From Halolamina sediminis (lineage in GTDB: Archaea; Halobacteriota; Halobacteria; Halobacteriales; Haloferacaceae): a DNA stretch of 64,000 bases. The position numbers and the translations under genes are program-made. The notes under the pieces are model-generated. The model did not search any database. It was not told the origin of the DNA and saw only the letters and a program-made list of their open reading frames with translations. Of the stretch, positions 33,295 through 41,909 are shown piece by piece. The first letter of the stretch is position 1; every line of letters begins with the position of its first letter. Location: the NCBI RefSeq assembly GCF_001282785.1, contig NZ_CVUA01000001.1, positions 1,736,001 to 1,800,000 of the forward strand. The letters run 5' to 3'.

Positions 33295-33519
33295 TCAGTC
33301 CCGGTCGACTTCCGCCCAGTCGCACTCCTGGCACTTGTAGGCGGTAACGAACTCCGTCACGCTGGGCATGTAGCCGACGCTGATCACGTCGCCGCCACAG
33401 TCCGGGCAGTCCCGGTCGGCGTCCTCGATCGGTTCGGCCTCCAGCACGTCGTCGCCCTCGACCTGTTCGGCCAGCGATTCCGGCGTCACCATCCGTCCCT
33501 GCACGACACGGTTGCTCAT
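33295..33519 (-). CDS. DUF5795-type zinc-ribbon protein
   Basis: A 74-residue protein with two CxxC motifs, DCPDCGG and KCQECDW, predicted to bind zinc. The conserved haloarchaeal block SNRVVQGRMVTPESLAE and the middle VISVGYMPSVTEFVTAYKC match the DUF5795 family as I recall it. It may bind nucleic acid or a protein partner; no function is known. It is divergent from the DUF5786 gene, sharing a 123-nt region rich in GC. Confidence 0.75.
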   Translation of the reverse strand: MSNRVVQGRMVTPESLAEQVEGDDVLEAEPIEDADRDCPDCGGDVISVGYMPSVTEFVTAYKCQECDWAEVDRD

Positions 33520-33642
33520 GTCCCACCCCTCGGCCCCCGGGCCCGTAAGCCCTGTCGGTCCGCCGCGGGCGCGGCGCGAGAACCACCCTCACGGGACCGA
33601 CAGGTCCACAGGGTTTTTGCGCTCGGCCCCGTCGGCTCGGGT

Positions 33643-33828
33643 ATGGGATTTGGATCGTACGACGAGTCTGAGCAGGAGAACCAGAACCAGGACACCAACG
33701 ATCAGGCCGAGGGCGTCGACATCGACGGCGGCGAGGAGGGCGACCTCTCCTTCGAGTCCACCGAGTCGACCGACGAACTGGTCGGCAAGCTCGACGAGAT
33801 GCGCGACGACGACGAAGACGACGAGTAG
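33643..33828 (+). CDS. DUF5786-type small acidic protein
   Basis: A 61-residue extremely acidic protein: MGFGSYDESEQENQNQDTND opens it, and ELVGKLDEMRDDDEDDE closes it. This short protein is widely conserved in haloarchaea, where it is annotated DUF5786; its function is unknown. The ATG follows a T-rich GGGTTTTTG about 30 nt upstream that may serve as the TATA element. It converges on the flavoprotein gene. Confidence 0.8.
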   Translation: MGFGSYDESEQENQNQDTNDQAEGVDIDGGEEGDLSFESTESTDELVGKLDEMRDDDEDDE

Positions 33829-33891
33829 GCCCGTGACCCCCGCGTCACGAGCCCCCGTTCGTTCTTGATCGAACGACCGAACAGCCTCGGC

Positions 33892-35082
33892 TCAGAGCCG
33901 TTCGAGTAGCTCCGCGAACTCCTCGACGTCGTCCATCTCCTTTCGTAGCACGCCCAGCGCACGCCGGAGCGAGCCGTGCTCCGCGAGATAGGTGACTCCC
34001 ACCGCCGACTTGAGCGCGTTGGCGGTGCCGCCGGTCACGACCGTCGGTCCGAGCTGTGCCACCGCGTCGTCACCGACCGAGATCAGCCAGCCCGGGCTCT
34101 CCCAGTGCCACTGCTGAACGTCCACGAACCCGCCGTCGGCCGTCGCCGCGGCGACGACGTTCCGCGCGACCGTCTCCGCGGCTCGCACGGCCGCGGAGGC
34201 GCTTGCGGGCACCGGCTCGCCGTCGGCGTCGACGATCCGCACCGCATCCCCCAGCGCGAACGTCCGCTCGTCGAGGCGGAGATCGCCGCGGACCTGCGGG
34301 CGATCGCCGGCCATGGCCTCGTTCCCGCGGATGCCGCCGGTCCAGACGAACTGGTCGTAGGCGATCGTTCCCCTCTCGGTCGTGATCGTCGCGTCGTCCG
34401 CCGCAGTCACGGTGGTCCCCGTCCGCACGTCCACCCCCTGCTCGTCGAGGAGGTCGCGGGTCGCCCGCTGGAACTGCTCGGGGAAGCCGGGCGCGACGGT
34501 CGCCTCCTGTTCGAGCAGGACGATCTCGACGCTGTCAGCCACGTCGCGCTCGCGAGCCATCGCGGCCAGTTCGCCCGCGACCTGCACGCCGGAGAGGCCG
34601 GCGCCGCCGACGACGACCGTCCCGGTCCGCTCGGTGTCGGTCGCCGGGTCGTCGTGGCCCAGTTGGTCGACCACCGCCTCGAACTCCCGGCGAATCGTCG
34701 CGGCGTGTTCCAGCCGTTTGAGCGGTGTCGCGTGCTCTTCGACGCCCGGGATGCCGTAGAACGCCGTGTCGGCCCCGAGCGCGACCACACAGTAGTCGTA
34801 GCCGAGTTCGTCGCCGCCGGCCAGCGAGACGGTCCGACCCTCGCGGTCCACATCGGTAACTTCCCCCTCCCGCAGCGTCGCTCGATCGAGAATCTCCCCC
34901 AGCGGCACCGAGATGTCGTCGACGTAGTCGGGCTCCCGGACCGCCCGGTGGAGCTCGTGCTGGACCAGATGGTTCCCCGTGTCGTCGACCAGCGTGAGCG
35001 TCGCCGACGCCGGGAGCCGCCGCTCCAGTTTTCGTGTCACCGTGAGGCCGGCGTAACCGCCACCGAGCACTAGAACGTCCAT
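33892..35082 (-). CDS. NDH-2-like FAD-dependent NAD(P)H:quinone oxidoreductase
   Basis: A 396-residue flavoprotein of the pyridine nucleotide-disulphide oxidoreductase superfamily. The FAD-binding motif VLGGGYAGL lies at residues 4-12, the NAD(P)H-binding motif VVGGAGLSGVQVAGEL near 158-173, and the second FAD contact TFALGDAVRI near 280. The C-terminal part with an amphipathic region (AVGVTYLAEHGSLRRAL) resembles type II NADH dehydrogenases, which oxidise NADH at the membrane without pumping ions. Sulfide:quinone reductase relatives need conserved cysteines that are not apparent here. Confidence 0.85.
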   Translation of the reverse strand: MDVLVLGGGYAGLTVTRKLERRLPASATLTLVDDTGNHLVQHELHRAVREPDYVDDISVPLGEILDRATLREGEVTDVDREGRTVSLAGGDELGYDYCVVALGADTAFYGIPGVEEHATPLKRLEHAATIRREFEAVVDQLGHDDPATDTERTGTVVVGGAGLSGVQVAGELAAMARERDVADSVEIVLLEQEATVAPGFPEQFQRATRDLLDEQGVDVRTGTTVTAADDATITTERGTIAYDQFVWTGGIRGNEAMAGDRPQVRGDLRLDERTFALGDAVRIVDADGEPVPASASAAVRAAETVARNVVAAATADGGFVDVQQWHWESPGWLISVGDDAVAQLGPTVVTGGTANALKSAVGVTYLAEHGSLRRALGVLRKEMDDVEEFAELLERL

Positions 35083-35145
35083 GGTCGGTGTTGGGTCCCC
35101 GACGACAAAACGGTGTTCACGCCGGAGTGTTCACGTCGTTCGCGG

Positions 35146-36486
35146 CTACGAGACGCCTTCGCTCGCGGTGAACGCCTCGTGTGCCCCTTCGTCGATCACG
35201 GCCCGGAGCTGTTCGGCCACGTCGTACACGTCCGCGTAGCCGACGTACAGCGGCGCCGGACAGATCCGGATCACGTTCGGCGGGCGGTAGTCGACGACCA
35301 CCCCCCGCTCGCGGAGCGCCTGACTCACGCGGTCGGCGTCGGGGTGCTCGACGGCGACGTGGCCGCCGCGGCGCTCGTCTGCCGCGGGCGTTCCGACCGA
35401 ATACTCGTAGCCCGCGTCGGCCAGATCCTCGACCAGCGTCGCGAGCAGCTCCGTCAGTTCGAGCGACTTCGCCCGCACCCGGTCGATCCCGGCCTCGTCG
35501 AGCAGGTCGAGCGAGCCCTCAAGCGGCGCCGCCGACAGCATCGGCACGGTGCCGATCTGCCACGCGCCCGCCGACTGCTCGGGCCTGTACGTGAGTTCGA
35601 GGTCGAACTGGCTCGCTTTCTCGTTCCCCCACCAGCCCGGCAGGGCGGGCGCCAGCCCGTGGTAGCGCTCGTTCACGTACAGCCCCGCGATGGCTCCCGG
35701 GCCGGCGTTGAGGTACTTGTAGGAACACCAGACCGCGAAGTCCACGTCGGCCGCCGAGAACTCGTGGGGGACTGCGCCGACGGAGTGGGCGGCGTCGAAC
35801 CCGGCGAGTGCGTCGTGGTCGTGGGCGAGTTCGGTCAGCGCGTCCACATCGAACAGTTGCCCCGATCGGTAGAGCACGGTCGGCATGAACAGGATCCCCA
35901 CGTCGTCGCCCATCGCCGCCGCGACATCCTCGTACTCAATCGTCCGGCCGTCCCGGCTCTCCACCAGCCGGAGGTGTTCGTCGGGGTCCAGCCCGCGCTG
36001 GCGGAACTGTGCGCGGATCGCGTAGTGGTCGGTCGGGAAGTCGAGTTCGTTCGCGACGACGACGTTGCCCGAGGCGTCGACCGGCGAGTCGTCGAGAGCG
36101 TCGGGCGCGTCCATCGCCCGTGCCGGCACGTCGGCGACGTGATCGAGGAACGTCCCGACCAGGCTGTGGATGTTGATGGTGGTGGAGTTGGCGATCACGA
36201 CCTCCTCCGACTCGGCGCCGACGTACGGCGCGAGACGCTCGCCGAGGTGTTCGGCGTACTCCCACCACGGCTGTTCGCCCTCCGTCCAGCCCTCGATGCC
36301 GCGCTCGCGCCACTCGTCGACCACGCGGTCGAGCGTGCGTTCGGCGTCGTCGCTGATCGGCCCCAGCGAGTTCCCGTCCATGTACAGCTCGCTGGGCACG
36401 TCGAAGCGGTCGCGGTACGCCGACAGCGGGTCGGCGGCGTCCCGCGCGGCGGCGTCCTCGCGGGCGATCGAGAAGGGGCTGCTCAT
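35146..36486 (-). CDS. kynU: Kynureninase
   Basis: A 446-residue PLP enzyme hydrolysing L-kynurenine to anthranilate and alanine. It starts with YMDGNSLGP (the substrate-phosphate region near residue 35), has WWEYAEHLGER, and contains the PLP lysine in WCSYKYLNAGPG near residue 255, preceded by GFDAAHSVGAVPHE with its cofactor-binding Asp. The C-terminal substrate loop has RPPNVIRICPAPLYVGY. Length and motifs match bacterial kynureninases. No tryptophan dioxygenase or formamidase gene is adjacent, so the rest of the pathway must be elsewhere. The ATG at 36486 begins the conserved protein. Confidence 0.94.
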   Translation of the reverse strand: MSSPFSIAREDAAARDAADPLSAYRDRFDVPSELYMDGNSLGPISDDAERTLDRVVDEWRERGIEGWTEGEQPWWEYAEHLGERLAPYVGAESEEVVIANSTTINIHSLVGTFLDHVADVPARAMDAPDALDDSPVDASGNVVVANELDFPTDHYAIRAQFRQRGLDPDEHLRLVESRDGRTIEYEDVAAAMGDDVGILFMPTVLYRSGQLFDVDALTELAHDHDALAGFDAAHSVGAVPHEFSAADVDFAVWCSYKYLNAGPGAIAGLYVNERYHGLAPALPGWWGNEKASQFDLELTYRPEQSAGAWQIGTVPMLSAAPLEGSLDLLDEAGIDRVRAKSLELTELLATLVEDLADAGYEYSVGTPAADERRGGHVAVEHPDADRVSQALRERGVVVDYRPPNVIRICPAPLYVGYADVYDVAEQLRAVIDEGAHEAFTASEGVS

Positions 36487-36548
36487 GCACGGTTCTCCGT
36501 CCCGCCCGACAAAGGCGTTACCACACCGGCCGCCGCCCCATTCGCGGC

Positions 36549-37568
36549 TCACTCCTCGCCGGCCAACTCGGCGTAGGCGTCCCACGAGGGGTCCCGCGGC
36601 GGCTCGGTCCACTCCTCGCCGCGGAACCGGACACCCGAACCTTCTACGACTTTCCCGACTTCGGCGACGGGCGTCCCCCGACGCTCGATCGCCGCCCGGA
36701 CCGCGTCGGCGTCCTCGGGCGCGACCGCGAGCACGAGCGTCCCCGAACTGGTGGATTTCCACGGGTCGATCCCCAGCGCCGCACAGACCGCGTCGACGCC
36801 CGACCGCATCGGCGCCGCCGCGTGGTCGATCTCGAACCGGACCCCGGCGCTGCCGGCCATCTCACAGAACGCGCCGAGCAAGCCCCCCTCCGTCGCGTCG
36901 TGCATCGCGGTCACTTCCCTTGTCTCCGCAGCGGTCACGGCGTCGCGGACCAGCGTGGCCTCGTCCAGCCCCGTGGCGGCCTCGGCAACCGTCTCGGGCG
37001 ACAGCCCGCGCTCGCCGAGTTCCTCGGGGTACAGCGACGCGAACAGGCCCGCGGTCTCGACGGCCGGCCCGCGAGTCACGAGCAGGCGGTCGCCCGGGCG
37101 CGCGCCGTCCGGGCGCACGACCGCCGCGGGGTCGCAGACGCCCATCGCCGTCGCCGCGCCGACCCACGGGAACTCGGCGCCGGGGTAGCGCGCGGTGTGA
37201 CCTGTGAGCACGCTGATCCCCAGATCACGACACTCCTCGTGGATCGCGCCCCAGAGCGCGTCGAACTGTTCGTCGGTGATGGACTCGGACAGCGAGAAGG
37301 AGATCGCGAGGTGGCTGGGGACGACGCCGGCGACGGCCACGTCCGAGAGCGCGACGTGGAGCGCGAACCGGCCCGCGCGTTCGAACCCCAGCGCCGGGAG
37401 CACCGAGATCGGGTCGGTCGCGACCGCCAGCCCCGTCCCGTCGAGGTCGAGCAGGCCGAAGTCGACGCCCGCAGTCGGGCCAAGCGCCACGTCGTCGCGC
37501 TCGGCGCCGAGTCGGGGGGCGATCCGCTCGGCGAAGAACGTCCGGTCGATCTTGCCGCTGTCGGTCAT
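36549..37568 (-). CDS. AIR synthase-related protein (HypE/ThiL superfamily)
   Basis: A 339-residue protein with the two-domain ATP-binding AIR-synthase fold. GPTAGVDFGLLDLDG and VATDPIS carry acidic metal-binding positions, HVALSDVAVAGVVPSHLAIS is the dimer-interface helix, and HDATEGGLLGAFCEM is the second-domain signature found in HypE-like proteins. It does not end in the PRxC motif that carries carbamoyl/cyanide in HypE, so it is unlikely to be a hydrogenase maturation factor. Archaeal relatives with this layout are annotated only as AIR synthase-related; substrate unknown. It lies 62 nt upstream of the kynureninase gene on the same strand. Confidence 0.82.
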   Translation of the reverse strand: MTDSGKIDRTFFAERIAPRLGAERDDVALGPTAGVDFGLLDLDGTGLAVATDPISVLPALGFERAGRFALHVALSDVAVAGVVPSHLAISFSLSESITDEQFDALWGAIHEECRDLGISVLTGHTARYPGAEFPWVGAATAMGVCDPAAVVRPDGARPGDRLLVTRGPAVETAGLFASLYPEELGERGLSPETVAEAATGLDEATLVRDAVTAAETREVTAMHDATEGGLLGAFCEMAGSAGVRFEIDHAAAPMRSGVDAVCAALGIDPWKSTSSGTLVLAVAPEDADAVRAAIERRGTPVAEVGKVVEGSGVRFRGEEWTEPPRDPSWDAYAELAGEE

Positions 37569-37623
37569 GTTTCCGGCTGCGGGCGGCGGCGACGTATGCC
37601 TGCCGACCGACGGCGACCGCTCG

Positions 37624-38073
37624 TCAGTCCTCGGACTTCTCGGCCCGTAGCGGGCGCTCGCTGATCAGCCGACAGTCGAACCGCGGGTGCTCGGCGAAGT
37701 GGCGCACGATCAGGTGGCGTCGGGAGCCGGTGACGCCCTGCTCACCCACCGCCTCGGCCCCGAACTCGGGGGGTAGCGATTCGAACAGCGCCCGCAGCGC
37801 CTCGAAGGAGTCGAACACCTGTTCGTTTCCCGGCGTGTCGGCGCCTCGGCGGGCGACGGTGTAGCTCCCGTCGCGGCGGTACTGTCCGACGGTCCGGAAC
37901 AGCGCCAGTCGGCGCTCCAGCGCGTCGCCGACGGACTCCCGCAGCGCGAGCGCGGCCTCGCGGGGCAAGCGATACGTCTCGCCGTCGACGGTCAGCCGGA
38001 CCGCCCCGTCCTCACGCTCGGCCGCGACCGCGGTCTCGTCGTGCGAGAAGAACCCGATCAGGAGCGTGTTCAC
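37624..38073 (-). CDS. Conserved haloarchaeal protein, function unknown
   Basis: A 149-residue acidic cytoplasmic protein starting MNTLLIGFFSHDETAVAAER. It has a helix AALALRESVGDALERRLALF, the motif TVGQYRRDGSYTVARRGAD and a C-terminal region RHLIVRHFAEHPRFDCRLIS. I do not recognise a named family with confidence. No catalytic motif is evident. It is 55 nt upstream of the AIR-synthase-like gene on the same strand. Confidence 0.65.
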   Translation of the reverse strand: MNTLLIGFFSHDETAVAAEREDGAVRLTVDGETYRLPREAALALRESVGDALERRLALFRTVGQYRRDGSYTVARRGADTPGNEQVFDSFEALRALFESLPPEFGAEAVGEQGVTGSRRHLIVRHFAEHPRFDCRLISERPLRAEKSED

Positions 38074-38135
38074 TCCGCATAGTCGAACGCAGCACCGCCA
38101 CCGCGAAGAACGTGTCGGCGCTCAGTGACGTGTTG

Positions 38136-39269
38136 TCACGCCACGGAACCACCGACCGCGAGGAGTCCGTCGTCGGTCGGTGTCGGCGTCGGTGTGGCTG
38201 TCTCGTCGTCAGTGGGCGTGTCGTCGGGCGTCGCCGTCTCCTCGTCGTCGGGTGCTGTCGCCGTTTCAGTTCCGTCGGGCGTGGGCGTGGCCTCGCCCTC
38301 GGTGCCGCCGTCGGACGCACCCCCACCGAAGATGTCGGTCTCGATGGTGCGCTGGATGGAGTCGAGCCGGATCTCGATGGTGTCGCCGCCGAACGAGGAG
38401 AGGTCGATCCGGGCGTAGAACGTCACCTCCAGTTGTGTCGTCTGCTCGTTCTGGAGGTGGGTGACCCACCACTCGTCGAGGTTCTCGTTCTGCAGCGCCG
38501 TCGTCGCGCGGACGGTCTCGCGCTCTCCGGGGGCGATGCTGACCGCGCTCTCGGTCGCGCCCTCGCCCATCGTGACGGTGTTCATCTCGATCTCGTAGCC
38601 GATCTCCGAGATCGCGACCGGCGTCGGGTTGGGGTTGTACAGCTCGAAGGCGGTGTCGATCTCGGTGGTCTCGTTGCTCACCGCGCCCCACTGGCCGCTG
38701 GTGCTGTTGAGCCAGAGCACGGGCTCGGGAGCGAACGGCCGGTCGACGTCGATCGGCCGGTCCTCCTCGCTGTTGAACCCGCCGATGACGTTCGTGTTCA
38801 CCGACCGTTCGATCTGTGGGTCGAACGACTGGCCCAGCAGGTCCGAGTGGATCGAGGCGTCGACGGTCAGCGTGGTGTTCTCGCCGTTCTCGACGTGGGT
38901 GACCCACCACGGCGGGATGCGGTCGTTGTTCATCCGCGTCGTGAGCGGGATCGAACTGTTGCCGCTGGCGTTCACCCCCAGCCCCTCGCGCCCGCCGGTA
39001 GCCATCCGGACGCCGTTCATCTCGACGGCGTAGTCGATCGTGAGCCCACCCAGCCGCAGCCCGAACGGGTTGGGGTTGTCGACGACGATCTCGGACTCGA
39101 TCGTCGTGGTCGACTCGTTCACCGGGCCGAACGCGTTGTCGACGACGACGACCGAGGGCGCGCCGATGATCCCGACCGCCCACGCCCCGCCGATCGAGAG
39201 CGACAGCACTCCGAGCACTGCGGCGGCGATCTTCAGCGTCGACGCCGCCGCGAGTTTCCCACCCAACAT
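38136..39269 (-). CDS. LEA14-like (WHy domain) membrane-anchored protein
   Basis: A 377-residue protein. An N-terminal signal anchor (STLKIAAAVLGVLSLSIGG) precedes two LEA14/WHy-type beta-sandwich domains. Each shows the pattern VDNPNPFGL or LYNPNPTPVAI, a Y/E-rich strand and a WWVTHVENGENTT or WWVTHLQNEQTTQ motif, so the protein is an internal duplication. The C-terminus is a Thr/Pro/Asp-rich low-complexity stalk ending GLLAVGGSVA. LEA14 domains are linked to desiccation or osmotic stability, fitting a salt-loving host, but a structural cell-surface role is equally possible. The ATG at 39269 was preferred; one at 39311 also stays in frame. Confidence 0.8.
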   Translation of the reverse strand: MLGGKLAAASTLKIAAAVLGVLSLSIGGAWAVGIIGAPSVVVVDNAFGPVNESTTTIESEIVVDNPNPFGLRLGGLTIDYAVEMNGVRMATGGREGLGVNASGNSSIPLTTRMNNDRIPPWWVTHVENGENTTLTVDASIHSDLLGQSFDPQIERSVNTNVIGGFNSEEDRPIDVDRPFAPEPVLWLNSTSGQWGAVSNETTEIDTAFELYNPNPTPVAISEIGYEIEMNTVTMGEGATESAVSIAPGERETVRATTALQNENLDEWWVTHLQNEQTTQLEVTFYARIDLSSFGGDTIEIRLDSIQRTIETDIFGGGASDGGTEGEATPTPDGTETATAPDDEETATPDDTPTDDETATPTPTPTDDGLLAVGGSVA

Positions 39270-39357
39270 GGCCGGCCATGAACGGTCCTCCCCTTTAGCG
39301 TCGTCGGGCACGGGACGGAAGCGTGTCGCTCATGCTGTCGGAGGTCGAACTCTCGAT

Positions 39358-39540
39358 ATGGACGAACGAGTACGGACCGTAGTCGGGCTCGGTGGCGCGT
39401 CGATACTCGTCGTTGGGGGGACGCTCGCGACGGGCTTGCTCCCGAGCACGCCACGCTCACAGCTGCTCGCGGGGGGACTGATCGTCGCCGGCTTCGCACT
39501 TGGCCTTCTCACGCTGGGTGAGTTCGAACTTCCCGATTAG
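39358..39540 (+). CDS. Small two-helix membrane protein, function unknown
   Basis: A 60-residue protein starting MDERVRTVVGLGGASILVV with two glycine-rich membrane spans (GGASILVVGGTLATGLL and LLAGGLIVAGFALGLLTLG) and an acidic C-terminus. Its stop overlaps the stop codon of the convergent P-type ATPase gene by four bases. No family is recognised. Confidence 0.55.
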   Translation: MDERVRTVVGLGGASILVVGGTLATGLLPSTPRSQLLAGGLIVAGFALGLLTLGEFELPD

Positions 39541-41861
39541 TCGGCACGGAACGCGTTGCCGGCGATCAGCCCACAGCACAACACCGCCGCCCCCATCGTC
39601 AGCAGGGGGTTGAGCAGCCCGCCGATCGCCAGCGGGATCGCGGCGACGTTGTACAGCAGCGCGAGCCGGTCGTTCCAGCGCCGCCGCCGGTAGCTCTCCG
39701 CCGAGTGGTCGAACGCCGCGGCGACGCCGGAGAGGTCGTCCTCGACCACCGCCAGATCCGAGGCCTCGGCCGCGAGTGCGGTCCCGCTCCCGAGCGAGAT
39801 CCCCAGATCCGCCGCGGCCAGCGCCGGCGCGTCGTTGGTCCCGTCGCCGACCATCGCGACCGGCCCGTCGGCGCGCAGCCGCCGGACCGCCGCCGACTTC
39901 CCGGCCGGGGGGACGCCCGCGAACACGTGGGTGACGTGCGGGCTGGCGGCGAACTCGGCGGCCGCGGACTCGTCGTCGCCCGTGAGCACGACCACGTCGA
40001 GCCCCCGGTCGGCGAGGCGTTCGAGCGTCGACGCCCAGTCGGGCCGGGCCTCGTCGCCGACGATCACGATTCCCGCCGCCGCGCCGTCCTCCCCGACGAG
40101 CACCGGGAGCTTCCCGGCCTCGCGGGCCTCGCTCGCCCGGGACGCGATGTTGTCAGGCACCGACCAGCCGCGCTCCGCGAACAGGTCGGGGTTCCCGACG
40201 AGCAGCTGCCGGCCGTCGACAGTTCCCTCGACGCCGGTCGGGTGGCTGGTGAACGACTCGACCGTGTTGTCGTCGCCGCCGAACGCGTCGACGATCGCCG
40301 CGGCCGCGGGGTGGGCGGCCCGTCGTTCGAGTTCGGCGGCCGCCGCGAGCAGGTCCGCTGGCGCGTCGTAATCGAGCAGCTCCATCCGGCCGGTGGTGAG
40401 CGTCCCGGTCTTGTCGAACACGACCGTCTCGACGCCGCGCAGCCGCTCGAACGTCGTCTCGTCGAACACCGCGACGCCGTCCTCGAGCGCGCGGGCGACG
40501 CTCGTCCCCGCCGACAGCGGCGTCGAGAACCCCAGCGCCCACGGCGAGGCGGCGATGAACGTCGTGAGCAGCCCGACGACGCCGACCGCGATCCGGCCGC
40601 CGCTCAGCACGAACGAGCCGACGCCGACGAGCAGTGCCACCGCGACCAGCGGCGGCGTTACTCGCTCGGCGATTCGGTTCGCGCGGCGCTGGCCCCCGTG
40701 GGCGGCGCTCTGGAACCCCCAGACCGACGCCGCGAGCCGGTCGACGCTGCTCGCCACGCCGTCGCCGACGGTGATCGTCGCCGCGCCCGTGCTGACGATC
40801 GAGCCGCCGATCAGTTCGTCGCCCGCCCGCTTCCGAACGGGCGCCGACTCGCCGGTGACGACCGCCTCGTCGACGGTACACTCGCCCTCCGTGAGCGTGC
40901 CGTCCACGGGCACGCGCTCGCCCTCGGGGACGAGCACGCGGTCGCCCGGTTCGAGTGCGTCGACCGGGACGGTCTCGCTCCCGGCGTCGGTCTCGCGGGT
41001 CGCGTCCGCCACGCGGGACACCGTGAGATCGGTCAGCGCGCTCGCGGCGTTGCGCTTCGTGAGCGACTCGTAGAACGTCGCGCCGGTGACGCCGGCGACC
41101 GCCACCACCGCGAGGTCGTAGTAGGCGCCGAACGTCCCCGCGAAGTAGCCCGCGACCCCGAACAGGTACGCCGCGATCGCGGTCAACGTCACGAGTAGCC
41201 CCGTGTTGGGTTTCCTGAGGACGATCGCGATGTAGGCGTCCCGGAGCACGGGCGCGCCGGTGACGACGATGACGACGAACGTCAACACGAGGAACACGGG
41301 GACGACGGTCGTGATGCTCGCGCCGCCGCCCAGCGGGTCGGCGAAGCCCAGCAGCGCCGCGAGGTGGGAGGGGTAGAACACGACGGCGTAGGGGAGCAAC
41401 AGGAACGAGGCGAACACCACCCCGGCTGCGTAGCGGTAGCCCAACGCACCGTCGACGACGCCGCCGTCGGTGTCGACCGAGCTCCCGGGCTCGCGATCCT
41501 CACGCGGCGTGGCGTCGTAGCCGAGGCCGGAGAGCGCCTCGGTCAGTTCCTCGACCGGCGGCTCGCCGTCGCAGTCGACGCGGATCGACTCGGTGACGTA
41601 GCTCGCGTCGGCGGCGACGACGCCGTCGACGCCGCGTGCGACGGCTTCGAGGTACGCCTCACAGGTCGCAGAATGCATCCCCTCGACCGAGAAGAACGCC
41701 GACGTGGTCCCGTCGGCCGCGGCGTCGGCCGTCTCGGGCCCGGTGTCGGCGGGCTCAGCGAGGGTTTCGGCGATCGACCGACAGCCCGCCGAGCAGAACG
41801 CCCCGTCGCGGTGCTCGGGAACGGGGCTGTCACAGAGGTCGCAAGCGGACGGTTCGGACAC
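39537..41861 (-). CDS. P1B-like ATPase lacking canonical metal-site cysteines
   Basis: A 774-residue P-type ATPase with the same domain order as the copper ATPase at 14293: an N-terminal CDLC/CSAGC four-cysteine segment, an HMA domain, eight spans, phosphorylation site DKTGT (Asp483) and GDGTNDAPAL hinge. The metal sites differ. The HMA motif reads GMHSATC, with Ser64 in place of the first cysteine, and the intramembrane motif reads ASPWALG (Ser439-Pro-Trp441) where the paralogue has SCPCALG. The catalytic machinery is intact, so it is probably an active pump with another ion or a changed mode of copper binding. It overlaps the convergent small membrane protein gene by four bases. Confidence 0.88.
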   Translation of the reverse strand: MSEPSACDLCDSPVPEHRDGAFCSAGCRSIAETLAEPADTGPETADAAADGTTSAFFSVEGMHSATCEAYLEAVARGVDGVVAADASYVTESIRVDCDGEPPVEELTEALSGLGYDATPREDREPGSSVDTDGGVVDGALGYRYAAGVVFASFLLLPYAVVFYPSHLAALLGFADPLGGGASITTVVPVFLVLTFVVIVVTGAPVLRDAYIAIVLRKPNTGLLVTLTAIAAYLFGVAGYFAGTFGAYYDLAVVAVAGVTGATFYESLTKRNAASALTDLTVSRVADATRETDAGSETVPVDALEPGDRVLVPEGERVPVDGTLTEGECTVDEAVVTGESAPVRKRAGDELIGGSIVSTGAATITVGDGVASSVDRLAASVWGFQSAAHGGQRRANRIAERVTPPLVAVALLVGVGSFVLSGGRIAVGVVGLLTTFIAASPWALGFSTPLSAGTSVARALEDGVAVFDETTFERLRGVETVVFDKTGTLTTGRMELLDYDAPADLLAAAAELERRAAHPAAAAIVDAFGGDDNTVESFTSHPTGVEGTVDGRQLLVGNPDLFAERGWSVPDNIASRASEAREAGKLPVLVGEDGAAAGIVIVGDEARPDWASTLERLADRGLDVVVLTGDDESAAAEFAASPHVTHVFAGVPPAGKSAAVRRLRADGPVAMVGDGTNDAPALAAADLGISLGSGTALAAEASDLAVVEDDLSGVAAAFDHSAESYRRRRWNDRLALLYNVAAIPLAIGGLLNPLLTMGAAVLCCGLIAGNAFRAD

Positions 41862-41909
41862 GGGCGAGGGTACGTCGCCGTGGCGTAAGCCCTGTCGGTT
41901 CGGGCCCGG

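Noticed and set aside
33202-33828. A plus-strand 208-codon frame across the tRNA 5' end and DUF5795
   Set aside because: It runs antisense to the tRNA-Trp 5' exon and to DUF5795, and only its last 61 codons (DUF5786) are a real gene.
36549-37568. HypE hydrogenase maturation protein
   Set aside because: No terminal PRxC-type cysteine and no hydrogenase genes are seen; only superfamily assignment is safe.
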